Shown: positions 8,004 to 17,935, numbered from the stretch's first letter. The stretch: DNA of 44,471 nt from a bacterium (GCA_023663725.1 JAMPGX010000002.1:1-44471); one strand, 5' to 3'. A program made the numbers and translations. The notes: generated from the sequence alone by a model not told the origin.

Positions 8004-9512
8004 ATGCACAAGAGAAAAACGTTGGATCAGTGGATGAATCTATTGTCAGGCGCGATGAACACGCAGGCCCAGAGATCATTCCAGGTAGGACTGTTTGAGC
8101 AGATTGCAGATCCTGCTCTGACCGAGGGAGGGCCGGAGGTCATCAAGGCGCTGAATAATCTGCTGAATTGCGCCAACTTACTGTTGAATCATGCCAGGGA
8201 AAATATGACGATGATCAACCGGATCAATCACTCTGGCATGTGGTCCATGTATTTTGGGGAGGGCCTGCAGATCAGCCGTGTCATGTACAGTGATGAGTTT
8301 CGGGAGATCGTAGGATACACGGATCGCAATAAGCTGGAGGATACCTTCGAATCATGGTCCTCCAAGATATATGCTTCCGACCGTGAGCGGGTGATGAACG
8401 AATTTCAGGATACCGTTAAAGACACTACAGGGAAAAAGGCGTTTGACGTTGAGTACCGCTTTCAGACTGGCAAAAATGGGATACGTTGGATGCGTATGGC
8501 GGGAGAGATCGTGCGGCGTGGAGGGAAGCCCTTTGAATTCATAGGGATTATCACGGATATCACGACGACTCACAACAACGCGAGGGAGTTGGACATCTCT
8601 ACCAAAAGGCATGACGCCATCGACTCGATACTGGATGAGGGCTCATGGAGTATGAACGTGATAGATGGGGATATTGCGAATCCGGAGAATCCGTTCTGGT
8701 ATTCTGAACAATTTCGTAAGCTGTTGGGTTATCATGGCGAGCATGATTTTCCTAATGTATCGAATTCCTATTCTGACCGGATACATGATGAGGACAGGAG
8801 CAGTGTCATGCAGCAGATATTGCATTATGTGCAGTCTGGTGCGCAGCAGCAACCTCTTCGGATGGAGTTTCGCATTCGCCATGCCAACGGCAGCTACCGT
8901 TGGTTTCGTATGACGGTCACGGCAGTTTTGAACTCATCGCAGAAACCTGTTGTGGTGGCGGCGACAGCGTTGGATGTGACAGACCAGAAGCGCAGCAGAG
9001 AGATCTTTGAGGCGGATATGGAGAAGAGTATCCACAGCCTGGCTGCAGGGCTTGATGAGATCAGCGCTGTTGTAGCTTCCACAACGGCGGACGTGGAAGG
9101 CTTAAACGAAAAACAGAGCAGCATTACGAAAGCCGCAGCCGCAGTCAATGAGAAGGTGGTGGAATCCCTGGAGATCATTTCGTTGATTCAGGGCATCGCT
9201 TCCCAGACCAATCTGCTGTCACTAAACGCTTCCATCGAGGCGGCCAGGGCAGGGGAGGCGGGAAAAGGTTTTGCTGTGGTGGCGGATGAAGTAGGGAAGC
9301 TGGCAGTCTCGTGCAATGAGACCTCGGCGCATATCTCCCAGAGCCTGAATCAGATGCAGCAGGCGATCAATCTGATTCTCTCTCGGATAGAAAGCATGGA
9401 CGAGGCTGTAGTCTCCCAAGCTGAGAATATGAAAAAGATTAGCGCCATGACGCAGGAGTTGAACGTCCTGTGTGATAAGGAAAAAGAGATCGCGCAGACA
9501 GTATTTGCATAG
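8004..9512 (+). CDS. Soluble methyl-accepting chemotaxis-type protein with two PAS domains
   Basis: The 502-residue protein has no membrane segment or HAMP domain. Two PAS/PAC (PAS_3 type) modules follow a short N-terminal helix region, at about residues 75-195 and 210-330; both end in a typical PAC strand ([19 protein letters not shown]). The C-terminus carries the receptor signalling hairpin with the highly conserved [16 protein letters not shown] and [15 protein letters not shown]. It should sense a cytoplasmic or diffusible signal, perhaps redox or a small ligand, and act on CheA/CheW; none is in this window. The hairpin is short for a full chemoreceptor. The ATG at 8004 is preferred to 7983 because AAGGGGG lies about 8 bases before it. 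Confidence 0.9.
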   Translation: MHKRKTLDQWMNLLSGAMNTQAQRSFQVGLFEQIADPALTEGGPEVIKALNNLLNCANLLLNHARENMTMINRINHSGMWSMYFGEGLQISRVMYSDEFREIVGYTDRNKLEDTFESWSSKIYASDRERVMNEFQDTVKDTTGKKAFDVEYRFQTGKNGIRWMRMAGEIVRRGGKPFEFIGIITDITTTHNNARELDISTKRHDAIDSILDEGSWSMNVIDGDIANPENPFWYSEQFRKLLGYHGEHDFPNVSNSYSDRIHDEDRSSVMQQILHYVQSGAQQQPLRMEFRIRHANGSYRWFRMTVTAVLNSSQKPVVVAATALDVTDQKRSREIFEADMEKSIHSLAAGLDEISAVVASTTADVEGLNEKQSSITKAAAAVNEKVVESLEIISLIQGIASQTNLLSLNASIEAARAGEAGKGFAVVADEVGKLAVSCNETSAHISQSLNQMQQAINLILSRIESMDEAVVSQAENMKKISAMTQELNVLCDKEKEIAQTVFA

Positions 9513-9529
9513 CACGTAGTTTGTCTTTA

Positions 9530-10105
9530 TCACTGTACTGCGGGGAGGCCGCCATGTAACAGGGCGCTACAGTAGCCTGCGATCTCCTCAGGGGAGGCAG
9601 GTGTCTTCTGGTTCAACCAGCACTCGATGACACCTGTGCAGCCAGAGACCATAAAAGAGTATAAATAGTCAAAATGCTCGACAGAACACTCCGCATTGTC
9701 CATCATCATGCGGAGTTTTTCTTTGACCAGATCCTTCAGTCGGTTGAGAAAAGCCAGATCCCCGTGCGGACCGATCAGCACTCTGGAGAGGTCGCGGTTG
9801 CGACCCAAAAACACAAAGAGGTCCAACAGTACTGGCTGGGGAATCACAGAGCTGGTGTTCGCTCCTGTCAGATCGCGCTCCAGGATGTCGTTAAATTCTC
9901 GGAATAATTCTTCCTCGATCTTGTTCAACATATCATACACATCATTGTAATGAAGATAGAAGGTCCCGCGATTGATATCCGCTAGATCGGACAGCTCTTT
10001 CACAGAGATATCCTTGATGTCTTTTTCCTCCATCAACTGAATCAGTCCCTGGAGCAGCAAAGTCTTGGTGCGGCGGACTCGCCGATCTACTTTTTCCTGT
10101 GTCAT
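9530..10105 (-). CDS. TetR-family transcriptional regulator
   Basis: The 191-residue protein has an N-terminal TetR HTH at about residues 8-55, including ISVKELSDLADINRGTFYLHY. The remaining helices form the ligand-binding and dimer part, and the C-terminal region resembles the TetR_C variants often beside MMPL exporters. The ATG at 10105 is supported by AAAGGA about 10 bases upstream; the frame is open further but that part covers its own leader and promoter. It diverges from the MMPL gene across 221 bases with well-formed promoters in both directions and a perfect palindrome in its own leader, so it most likely represses itself and the exporter until a ligand binds. Confidence 0.93.
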   Translation of the reverse strand: MTQEKVDRRVRRTKTLLLQGLIQLMEEKDIKDISVKELSDLADINRGTFYLHYNDVYDMLNKIEEELFREFNDILERDLTGANTSSVIPQPVLLDLFVFLGRNRDLSRVLIGPHGDLAFLNRLKDLVKEKLRMMMDNAECSVEHFDYLYSFMVSGCTGVIECWLNQKTPASPEEIAGYCSALLHGGLPAVQ

Positions 10106-10153
10106 ACGGTCACATTCCTTTCTAAACAAATTATTAAATCTTTGGCGTAAATG

Positions 10154-10186
10154 AACATTTTCCACAAAAATGTTTGTAAATGTACA
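10154..10186. promoter_or_regulatory. Probable TetR operator
   Basis: A perfect inverted repeat AACATTTT/AAAATGTT (10154-10161 and 10167-10174, five-base spacer) directly adjoins a second palindrome TGTAAATGTACA (10175-10186). Both are in the leader of the tetR gene, about 40 bases after its predicted transcription start. Assignment to this TetR protein is inferred from position. Confidence 0.55.
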
Positions 10187-10225
10187 CATCAAGTCAATTT
10201 GAATATTGCCTTTCCACATATTTTC

Positions 10226-10254
10226 ATTATAATTACTTTTGCAAAGAAAATCAA
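10226..10254 (-). promoter_or_regulatory. Promoter of the tetR gene
   Basis: On the minus strand TTGATT (10254-10249) and TATAAT (10231-10226) are 17 bp apart. The predicted start lies near 10219. Confidence 0.75.
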
Positions 10255-10260
10255 CTGGTG

Positions 10261-10289
10261 TTGAGAAAAGAACTTGGTTTGATTAAAAT
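10261..10289 (+). promoter_or_regulatory. Promoter of the MMPL-GLUG operon
   Basis: TTGAGA (10261-10266) and TAAAAT (10284-10289) are 17 bp apart, back to back with the tetR promoter, their -35 boxes six bases apart. Confidence 0.7.
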
Positions 10290-10326
10290 ACTTTTGTCAT
10301 GAAAAGGGAGGGGGAGGAATATCCTT

Positions 10327-12807
10327 ATGGAAAAAGAGCGGAAGGACAATTCCTTTATGATGAAGCTGGCTACGCTGATCGTAGATAAGCGAAAGGGTTT
10401 TTATCTGGTCTTTATTCTGCTGATTATTTTCAGCCTGATCTCAATGAACAAGGTCAGGGTCAACAATGATTTGACCACTTATCTGTCTGACGATACGGAG
10501 ACCCGTCAGGGCATGGATCTGATGGATGCGCAGTTTGTCACCTACGGAACAGCCCGCATCATGGTCTGCAATGTGACTTACGACGAGGCGGAGATGCTGG
10601 CGGGACAGATCGAGGGGATGGAGGGAGTCAGCATGCTTGATTTTGACGATTCTCCGGAATATTATCGCGATATGGAAGCACTGTTCGCCGTGACCTTCGA
10701 CGGGGAGGCCAAGGAAGAGAACACCAGATTGTACTTTGAGTCAGTGTTGGACGCTCTGGCGGACTATGACATCTACTACACCTCAGACATCGGCCAGGAG
10801 GAGCGGGATGCGGCAGATCTGGATAAGGACATGGTAGCCATCCTGGTGTTGGCGGGCGTGGTGATCGTGGCGGTGCTGCTGTTTACCTCCACCACTTATG
10901 CGGAGATTCCGGTATATCTGATGACGTTCGTCACGGCGGCCATTCTGAACAAGGGGACCAATTTCCTGTTTGGCACCATCAGCTTTGTGACCAATTCCAT
11001 TGCCGTGGTACTGCAGCTGGCGCTGGCGGTGGATTACGCGATCATTCTGGCGCATCGCTTTATGGAGGAGCACGAGGACAAGGATGCCAGGGAAGCGGTG
11101 ATCGTGGCGCTGAGCAAGGCCATTCCGGAGATTTCCTCCAGCTCCCTGACCACAGTGTCCGGTATGATCGCCATGATGTTTATGCAGTTTCGCATCGGCT
11201 ACGATATGGGTATCATCCTGGCAAAAGCCATTGTGCTGAGTCTGGTGACCGTGTTTTTGCTGATGCCGGGCCTGTTGCTGAATTTCTCTAAGGCCATTGA
11301 TCGGACGCATCACAAAAGCTTCGTACCTAATATCACAGTGGTGGGCCGTTTCTGTGTGACTACCCGATTCATCGTGCCGCCGCTGCTGATTGCAGGGTTG
11401 GTGGCCGCTTTTTATTTTTCCAGCAGGGCTGCCTATGTCTATGACGTGAACAGCCTGGAGGCTAAGACCATGAGTGCGAACAAATTTTCCGCCTCCATGG
11501 TGAATCAGGAGTTTGGCAGCATCAATCAGCTGGCGGTGCTGGTGCCGGGCGGTGACTATGAGCGGGAAGCGAGGGCGCTGCGGGCGTTGGAAAAGCTTGA
11601 CAGTGTGGACTCCTGTATGGGCCTTGCGAATATCGAGGCCATGGACGGCTATATGCTGACACAGCTCTTGACGCCCAGAGCTTTTTCTGAGTTGATCGAT
11701 ATGGACGTGGAGGTCGCGGAATTGCTGTATACCGCTTATGCAATGAACGACAGTAATCTCGGCGCTGTGGTGAGCGGCATCGGCGAGTATGAGGTGCCGT
11801 TGATCGATATTTTCCTGTACATATATGACCAGAAGGAGAGCGGCAATATTACTCTGGATGAGGACCTGGAGGAGACATTGGAGGATGCGCACCGGCAGAT
11901 CTGCATTGCGCGGGACCAGCTGCAGGGGGAGGAATACAGCCGTTTTGTGCTGGAGCTTGGGGTCCCCTCAGAGGGGGAGGAGACCTACGAGGTTCTGGAA
12001 GAGATCCGGCAGACGGTAGCCCGCTATTATGATCTGGAGGATATCTATCTGGTGGGCACTTCTACCAGTAATAAGGATCTGAGCGATTCCTTTGGCACCG
12101 ACAATGTGATTATTACAATATTGACGGCGGTGTTCGTCATGGTCATCCTGCTGTTTACCTTCCAGTCGGCGGGATTACCGGTGTTGTTGGTGCTGACGAT
12201 ACAGGGCAGTATCTGGGTCAATTTTTCGCTTCCCTATCTGCAGCAGGAGCCAGTGTACTTTCTGGGATATCTGGTGGTGTCCGCCATCCAGATGGGCGCG
12301 ACGATTGACTATGCCATCGTCATCACCAGTCGGTATATGGAGCTGAAGAGTTATATGTCCATCAAGGAGGCTATCGTGCTGACGCTGAACCAGGCGTTTC
12401 CCACCATCGTGACCAGCGGCTCCATGTTGGTGGCGGCTGGCTTTATCATCAACAACATCTCCACCAATGCGGTGGTGGCGGCCATCGGCCTGGCGCTGGG
12501 GAGAGGGACGCTGACCTCTATTGCCATGGTGCTGTTGATGTTGCCCCAAACTCTGTTGCTTGGGGATATCATCATCGAAAAAACGGCGTTTACGCTGAAG
12601 CATGAGGTGGCGAAGCCTCTGCCTGCCAGCGGGCGCATCCGTATGACAGGGCATATCAAGGGCTATATCAACGGCGTGATCGAAGGAGACTTTACCGGTG
12701 TGATCGACGGAGAGATGGGCGCGGTGATCCGGGCAAAAGACGTGTATGAGAGTGATCGGGAGTTGCTGGAGTACAGAGAGGAGGAAGACCATGGACAGGA
12801 AGAGTGA
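10327..12807 (+). CDS. MMPL/RND-family membrane transporter
   Basis: The 826-residue protein has the repeated layout of MMPL transporters: a first membrane helix near residues 24-43, an extracytoplasmic domain, a bundle of five helices (about 172-340) with the conserved AVDYAIILAHRFMEE stretch, then a second copy with helix, domain and bundle (about 590-760), including the matching GATIDYAIVITSRYMEL. The paired Asp-Tyr motifs belong to the proton-relay region known in MmpL3-type proteins. It probably moves lipids or hydrophobic compounds across the membrane. The charged C-terminal 65 residues are cytoplasmic. AGGGAGGGGGAGG precedes the start. The end overlaps the next gene by 17 bases, so the two are coupled. 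Confidence 0.94.
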   Translation: MEKERKDNSFMMKLATLIVDKRKGFYLVFILLIIFSLISMNKVRVNNDLTTYLSDDTETRQGMDLMDAQFVTYGTARIMVCNVTYDEAEMLAGQIEGMEGVSMLDFDDSPEYYRDMEALFAVTFDGEAKEENTRLYFESVLDALADYDIYYTSDIGQEERDAADLDKDMVAILVLAGVVIVAVLLFTSTTYAEIPVYLMTFVTAAILNKGTNFLFGTISFVTNSIAVVLQLALAVDYAIILAHRFMEEHEDKDAREAVIVALSKAIPEISSSSLTTVSGMIAMMFMQFRIGYDMGIILAKAIVLSLVTVFLLMPGLLLNFSKAIDRTHHKSFVPNITVVGRFCVTTRFIVPPLLIAGLVAAFYFSSRAAYVYDVNSLEAKTMSANKFSASMVNQEFGSINQLAVLVPGGDYEREARALRALEKLDSVDSCMGLANIEAMDGYMLTQLLTPRAFSELIDMDVEVAELLYTAYAMNDSNLGAVVSGIGEYEVPLIDIFLYIYDQKESGNITLDEDLEETLEDAHRQICIARDQLQGEEYSRFVLELGVPSEGEETYEVLEEIRQTVARYYDLEDIYLVGTSTSNKDLSDSFGTDNVIITILTAVFVMVILLFTFQSAGLPVLLVLTIQGSIWVNFSLPYLQQEPVYFLGYLVVSAIQMGATIDYAIVITSRYMELKSYMSIKEAIVLTLNQAFPTIVTSGSMLVAAGFIINNISTNAVVAAIGLALGRGTLTSIAMVLLMLPQTLLLGDIIIEKTAFTLKHEVAKPLPASGRIRMTGHIKGYINGVIEGDFTGVIDGEMGAVIRAKDVYESDRELLEYREEEDHGQEE

Positions 12808-15800
12808 AAAGGTCGCGAGGAAAGATGTGTATGTGGACTATCGTACGACTGGCAGGGATAGCGCGGGGCGGAAGGACGGTCTGTGGCATGCTGTCTGCCG
12901 AGGTCGCTCAAGGGTATTTCTGTCCGTTCTGCTCTCCGCAGCAATGGCATTTTCAGGATGCCTGCCAGTGCGGGCAGAGGAGGAGTCAACCACTTACGGA
13001 CAGTATCTCAGCGGCGAGTGTCAGGAGACGGAGGATACTCAGTATGAGGTGATACGCATCTCCAGCGCGGCGCAGCTCGAGGAGCTGGCGCAGGCCTGTG
13101 CTTATGACGTCTGGTCCTGGGATAAACAGGTATTGCTGGAGGCGGATATCGATCTGACGGGCATGGAGCTGATGATCCCTGTCTTCGGCGGGATATTTGA
13201 CGGACAGGGCCATACGGTCAGCGGCCTGGAGATCACGCAGGAGGGCTCAGCGATGGGGCTGTTTCGCTATCTGCAGCAGGGGGCGGTCGTGCGCGACCTG
13301 GTGGTCAGCGAGGCCAGAGTGCTGCCGCAGGGAAGCGCCTGTCAGGTGGGTATCCTGGTGGGACGCAACTATGGCAGCGTTGTAAACTGTCGGGTGTCCG
13401 GCGTGCTGGAGGGAGAGGAGGAGGTCGGCGGCATTGCGGGAGTCAATGAGAAGAGCGGCGTGATTCGCAGCTGTACAGCGGATGTGACCGTGGTGGGCAA
13501 TCGGCGAAGCGGCGGTGTCACAGGGAGCAACCATGGGACCCTGAACAACTGTCTCAACAGGGGAAATATTAACATTTATACCAATGATATGGTCTATGAG
13601 CTGGAGGATTTTACCGTGGAAAATCTGGAGGAGGCATCCTCCGGCAGCAGGCTGGACGCTCATATGGATACGGGTGGTATCGCCGGTATCAGCGACGGTA
13701 AGATCTACTACTGCACCAATGAGGGCACAGTCGGCTATGTCCATGTGGGATACAACAGCGGCGGTATCGTGGGACGGCTGCATCAGGGTTATATCCAGAA
13801 CTGTACCAACACGGGACATGTGTTGGGCAGAAAGGATGTGGGCGGCATTGCCGGACAGATGGAGCCCTTCATGGAGGTTGAATATATAGATGGTAAGTTG
13901 GACGAACTGGATCGGGAGCTGGATATCTTTTTGGATATGGTGGCGAATAGCCACGATCATCTGAGTGGCTATGGAGATCAGGCTGTGGCCATCACCAGGC
14001 AGCTCAATGCCAATCTGCGCAATGTGTCTGACAGCGCTGCCAATCTGTTGAATATCACAAGCGACCTGTGGCAAGTGTACAATCAGGAGCTGTCAGGGAT
14101 ATCCAGCGATTTTGACCGGCTGGCGGATGACTTTAAGAGAATCGGCGGCGAGGAGTCTGATTCCGTCAGCGGAGGGAATCATATCAGCTGGGAGAAACCG
14201 GATATCAGCGTACCTGACTACTCTCAGGAGTATCGGGACGCACTGTCCAATTTCTCGGACAGTGCCGGAGATCATCTGCACAGGATCACGGACGCTACCT
14301 CTGGGCAGAACAGCTCCGTATCTCACAACCTGGAGGTCTTCAATCTGGAGCTGAAGGCGGCGATGGATCGTCTGTCTGAGTTGACGGATACGCTGGATGC
14401 GGCTCAGAGGGCGGCGGATGCGGATGTGGATGCCCTGGTTGCCCAGGCTCGCAAGCTGCGACGCCTGATCAGCGAGATCAGGGACGATCTCTTTTCCTAT
14501 GAGGGAATCACGGTCAACGACACATCTGATGAGGCAGCCAGCGAGGGCGTTGAGAACGCCGGAGCCAGGCTACCTGAGCAGGAATTGGGAGAAGCCTCGG
14601 AGAGCGGGATGCAGCAGGAGGGTACTCTGGCGCAGACGGGGGGAACAGTCACAGAGAAATGGTATGACACGGACAGCTTCCAGCAGGGTAAGATCACACT
14701 GTGCTTGAACCGCGGGCTTATCGAGGCGGACACCAACGTGGGAGGTATCGTGGGAATGATTGCCACGGAGCATGACCTGGACCCGGAGGATGATATCACC
14801 TTAACCGGTCCAAAGAGTCTGAGCGTCCAGGAGAGCATTAAGGCTGTGGTGCGGGAGAGCCGCAATGAGGGGCGGATTGTCGCCAAGCGGAGCTATGTTG
14901 GCGGTATAGCGGGCAAGGCGGATTTCGGCGCTATTATCTCCTGCGAGTCCTACGCGGACGTGGAGAGCACCGGAGGCAGCTATGTGGGCGGTATTGCCGG
15001 CAGCTCTGACTACTGCATACGCAGCTGCTTCAGCACGGGATTCTTGAAGGGAAAAAGCTATGTTGGCGGAATCGCGGGGATGGGCAGTGAGATCTATTAC
15101 TGCGATGCCATGAACAGCCTGGAGGCGAAGGGCGAAAGGCGGGGAGCCATCGCCGGAGACCTGTGGGAAGAGGGAAGTCTATATGATAATTGTTATGTGC
15201 AGGACAATGTGGCCGGCATTGACGGCATCGGTTACGGAGGCGGCGCAATACCCATGTCCTATGAGGAGTTTTCTGCCAGAGAGGGTCTGCCGGAGGAATT
15301 CCGCCTGTTGACTCTGCGCTTCGTGGTTCTGGATGAGGACGGAGAGGTGCAGGAGGAGGTGGAGAGCGTGCAGGTGCCCTATGGCGGCAGTCTGACAGCG
15401 GAGGCGCTGCCCTCCCTGCCGGAGCGAGAGGGCTGTTACGGGCAGTGGCCGGAGATGGATTACAGTCATATTACGGAGAGCCGTGTGCTGGCGGCGCAGT
15501 ATACCAAATGGATCACGGCGATGTCTCTACATGAGCCGTCACTGCCGGAGAATCAGGCGGCCATGATGGTGGAGGGCCTATTTTATCCCGAGAATGAATT
15601 GCAGGTGACCGGAGGCGAAGATGACGGCTGGCAGATTCAGATATGTACAGCGGAGGGCTACTATGACCAGCCCGTCAGTGTGCGTCTGCTCCAGAGTCTT
15701 CTCCCGGAGCATATGGAGGTTCATCTGCTTCAGGAGGGAAAAGAAGATATCGTTCCCTATAGAATGATGGGCAGCTATGTGGTGTTTGACATGGAGCGCC

Positions 15801-16009
15801 CTGGGAGCTTTAGAATCGTCGAGACCACTCCCGAACTTCCACTGCGCTATTATGTGATCGGCGGCGCAGTGATCCTGCTGGTCCTGACGCTGGCAGGGCG
15901 AAAGCTCCTGCAGCGCCGGAAAAGAAAGCGTGAAGAAAGGGCGCAGCAGGAGGAGAATCCCCAGCAGGAGCAGAGCCAGCAAGATCAGAGCCAGCAAGAT
16001 CAGAGGTAG
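12791..16009 (+). CDS. Large surface protein with GLUG repeats, coiled coil and membrane anchor
   Basis: This 1,072-residue protein starts with a basic tail and a signal peptide at about residues 38-62, with an FSGC near-lipobox and a VRAEE signal-peptidase I alternative. GLUG-type repeats (GGIAG with nearby C-x-N or C-x-T turns), which build a right-handed beta-helix, fill residues about 110-360 and 630-800. Between them about 200 residues form heptad-rich coiled coil, as in YhgE/Pip extracellular regions. A globular part, a membrane helix at about 1018-1037 and a Lys/Arg then Gln-rich tail follow. GAGAGGAGG before the ATG at 12791 supports the start. Coupled to the MMPL exporter, it may be its outer-face partner; that is inference. 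Confidence 0.8.
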   Translation: MDRKSEKVARKDVYVDYRTTGRDSAGRKDGLWHAVCRGRSRVFLSVLLSAAMAFSGCLPVRAEEESTTYGQYLSGECQETEDTQYEVIRISSAAQLEELAQACAYDVWSWDKQVLLEADIDLTGMELMIPVFGGIFDGQGHTVSGLEITQEGSAMGLFRYLQQGAVVRDLVVSEARVLPQGSACQVGILVGRNYGSVVNCRVSGVLEGEEEVGGIAGVNEKSGVIRSCTADVTVVGNRRSGGVTGSNHGTLNNCLNRGNINIYTNDMVYELEDFTVENLEEASSGSRLDAHMDTGGIAGISDGKIYYCTNEGTVGYVHVGYNSGGIVGRLHQGYIQNCTNTGHVLGRKDVGGIAGQMEPFMEVEYIDGKLDELDRELDIFLDMVANSHDHLSGYGDQAVAITRQLNANLRNVSDSAANLLNITSDLWQVYNQELSGISSDFDRLADDFKRIGGEESDSVSGGNHISWEKPDISVPDYSQEYRDALSNFSDSAGDHLHRITDATSGQNSSVSHNLEVFNLELKAAMDRLSELTDTLDAAQRAADADVDALVAQARKLRRLISEIRDDLFSYEGITVNDTSDEAASEGVENAGARLPEQELGEASESGMQQEGTLAQTGGTVTEKWYDTDSFQQGKITLCLNRGLIEADTNVGGIVGMIATEHDLDPEDDITLTGPKSLSVQESIKAVVRESRNEGRIVAKRSYVGGIAGKADFGAIISCESYADVESTGGSYVGGIAGSSDYCIRSCFSTGFLKGKSYVGGIAGMGSEIYYCDAMNSLEAKGERRGAIAGDLWEEGSLYDNCYVQDNVAGIDGIGYGGGAIPMSYEEFSAREGLPEEFRLLTLRFVVLDEDGEVQEEVESVQVPYGGSLTAEALPSLPEREGCYGQWPEMDYSHITESRVLAAQYTKWITAMSLHEPSLPENQAAMMVEGLFYPENELQVTGGEDDGWQIQICTAEGYYDQPVSVRLLQSLLPEHMEVHLLQEGKEDIVPYRMMGSYVVFDMERPGSFRIVETTPELPLRYYVIGGAVILLVLTLAGRKLLQRRKRKREERAQQEENPQQEQSQQDQSQQDQR

Positions 16010-16033
16010 AGCGTCTTCCTACTGCTGGTCGTC

Positions 16034-17776
16034 TTAAGGCTTTCTGAGCCTGAACGCGGCCAGCAGCAGGTCCAGGCAGCGCACCTCTTCCAGCTGCAGC
16101 TCATATTGATGCGTTCGGGATGTCAGTACCACATCGCGGGAATCCTCGAACAGATTTTGAACCAGCCTTTCACAGCAGGACTTCAGGTCCTCGTCCTGCT
16201 GCCAGTCCTGTGTAAGCAGCATCTCCAACAGCCAGGCCAGGGTGTAGAGCTGTCCCGGAGCCTCCAGAGCCGTCAATCGGGTGAGATCGGCTGTAATTTC
16301 CCCCAGCGAGATGCGGCGCTCATGATCGAACTGTACGGTATAACCTGTATTTTGTTCTAATCGAAATGTGCTGGGAAGAGATTTCCACTCTGTCCACCTG
16401 TGCGTCCGCTCGTCAGAATCCTTGTTATCAGAGGAGTTCCCGCAGGCCAGCAGCTCGCGAAGCTCCAAGGTCTTGTCATATACTTGATAATCCTCCAGCA
16501 GCAGAACACAGTCCGCATATTGAAGATATTCCCCGGAGCCCCCAATGACCAGGATCGTGGAGATATCCCGCTCGCTCAGCTCCCGTATCCTGTCGGTGTA
16601 CGGGACAATTGGCTCCCTGCGCACCAGCTGGCGCATGAGCCGGTCCCGAATCATAAAATTGGTGGCGCTGGTGTCCTCGTCGATCAGCAGGAGGCGGCTG
16701 CCACTGTATACGGCCTCCACGATATTGACGGCCTGGGAGACGCTGCCGCTGGCGTGGACCGTGGAAAAAGCATGTATGCCGCCCTCACCGGGCAGGTAGG
16801 AAAAGAAGGGGGAGAGATCTGTGGGCTGAACACATCTGCCGTCCTCGGCGTAGATTTTACAGGCTGTCTCCTCCGTGATCACATATTCTCGGCCATCTCC
16901 CTTCACATGAAAATAAATCCCCTGCTCCAGCGCGTCCAGCAGCGTGCTCTTACCGCCGTACCCACCTCCTGTTATCACGGTAATTCCCCGTTTTATTCCC
17001 ATTCCGGTCAGTTCGGTGCCGTCCCCCAGGGGGATGCTTACCCGCAGACTCTCCGGCGAATGAAAGGGTACCGCCCCGTATAGCGGCATCTGGGTATCTC
17101 CCTGCCTGGGCAGGATGCTGCCGTCCGCCACAAATACAAGCAGACCTGTTTCTTTCAGAAACCTGCGGATATCTGTCTGCCTTCGGTATAGCTGTAGCTG
17201 TTCCCGAAGACTCTCCCTGTCCGCGCGTTCCAGACAGTCACAGATGGCATCCAGCAGCATTTTCATTCCCCTGTATCCGCTCTTCCCATTGACGCTGTGG
17301 CCGCCGATCAATGGGAATTGGAAAGCGATCCGCAGGCGGAACTCCCTGCGCTCTCGCATATACAGGCAGCCGGAACGTCTGCGGATCACAGAGTCCGTCT
17401 CCTGCAGGGAGAAATTCGGTTTTTCCCGTGCATCCTTGTGGTCGTTCTGCAGATCTTTTGCCAGGGCGTTCACCGGTCCCGCCAGGCTTCTCAGCAGCCA
17501 GTCCTCGCAGGGGACGTATTCTTCTGCAAGCTCTCCGGTGCTGCCCAGAAGCTCTTCCGGCACCCATACATACAGAATCATCCGCTGAGGCTCGCGGAAG
17601 CCCGTTCCTTCAAGGGTGAAGGAGATTCCCCGGTACTCATAGATCTTCGCATCCTCTATCGGCTGCTCGCTGCTGCTCAGGCTGCTGATATAGACCTGTT
17701 TGTCGGTGTAGAGATAGTGCAGGCAATCCTTGTTTTGCGTGTGGCTCTGGGCCATGATTTTTTTGAACTCTTTCAC
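16034..17776 (-). CDS. ABC-class ATPase (PF09818-like)
   Basis: The 580-residue protein resembles the predicted ABC-class ATPase family that has one ABC-type ATP-binding core without transmembrane parts. It has a P-loop GGGYGGKST at about residues 295-303, the signature-like ASGSVSQAVN and a Walker B LLLIDEDTSATNFMIRD, with the Asp-Glu pair for ATP hydrolysis. The N-terminal 280 residues look family-specific. The start is GTG at 17776, because AAAGGAG lies about 8 bases before it; the longer frame has no such site. The gene ends 25 bases from the convergent GLUG gene. It is preceded by a 343-nt leader with an intrinsic terminator, so expression is probably attenuated. Its substrate is unknown. 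Confidence 0.85.
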   Translation of the reverse strand: MKEFKKIMAQSHTQNKDCLHYLYTDKQVYISSLSSSEQPIEDAKIYEYRGISFTLEGTGFREPQRMILYVWVPEELLGSTGELAEEYVPCEDWLLRSLAGPVNALAKDLQNDHKDAREKPNFSLQETDSVIRRRSGCLYMRERREFRLRIAFQFPLIGGHSVNGKSGYRGMKMLLDAICDCLERADRESLREQLQLYRRQTDIRRFLKETGLLVFVADGSILPRQGDTQMPLYGAVPFHSPESLRVSIPLGDGTELTGMGIKRGITVITGGGYGGKSTLLDALEQGIYFHVKGDGREYVITEETACKIYAEDGRCVQPTDLSPFFSYLPGEGGIHAFSTVHASGSVSQAVNIVEAVYSGSRLLLIDEDTSATNFMIRDRLMRQLVRREPIVPYTDRIRELSERDISTILVIGGSGEYLQYADCVLLLEDYQVYDKTLELRELLACGNSSDNKDSDERTHRWTEWKSLPSTFRLEQNTGYTVQFDHERRISLGEITADLTRLTALEAPGQLYTLAWLLEMLLTQDWQQDEDLKSCCERLVQNLFEDSRDVVLTSRTHQYELQLEEVRCLDLLLAAFRLRKP

Positions 17777-17905
17777 GTTTTGCTCTCCTTTTTTGTTTGC
17801 TTGGTTTTTCCGCCTCCAGGCGGATGTATTCCTGCGGGGTCGTCCGGGCAGGGACCGGCTGCTTGGGAGAACAAGAGGATATGGTTTATGGCGTTTCTGC
17901 ACAAC

Positions 17906-17935
17906 AGAAAAAGACATACCTGAATCGTATGTCTT
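17906..17935 (-). terminator. Intrinsic terminator inside the ATPase leader
   Basis: On the minus strand AAGACATAC (17935-17927), a seven-base loop and GTATGTCTT (17919-17911) form a perfect 9-bp stem. The T run overlaps its end (CTTTTTC). Confidence 0.8.

Noticed and set aside
10783-11892. 369-codon frame on the minus strand inside the MMPL gene
   Set aside because: His/Gln-rich shadow of a clear transporter gene; composition is that of an antisense reading of GC-rich coding sequence.
13247-14074. 275-codon frame on the minus strand inside the GLUG-protein gene
   Set aside because: Shadow of the real gene, with no ribosome binding site and repeat-derived composition.
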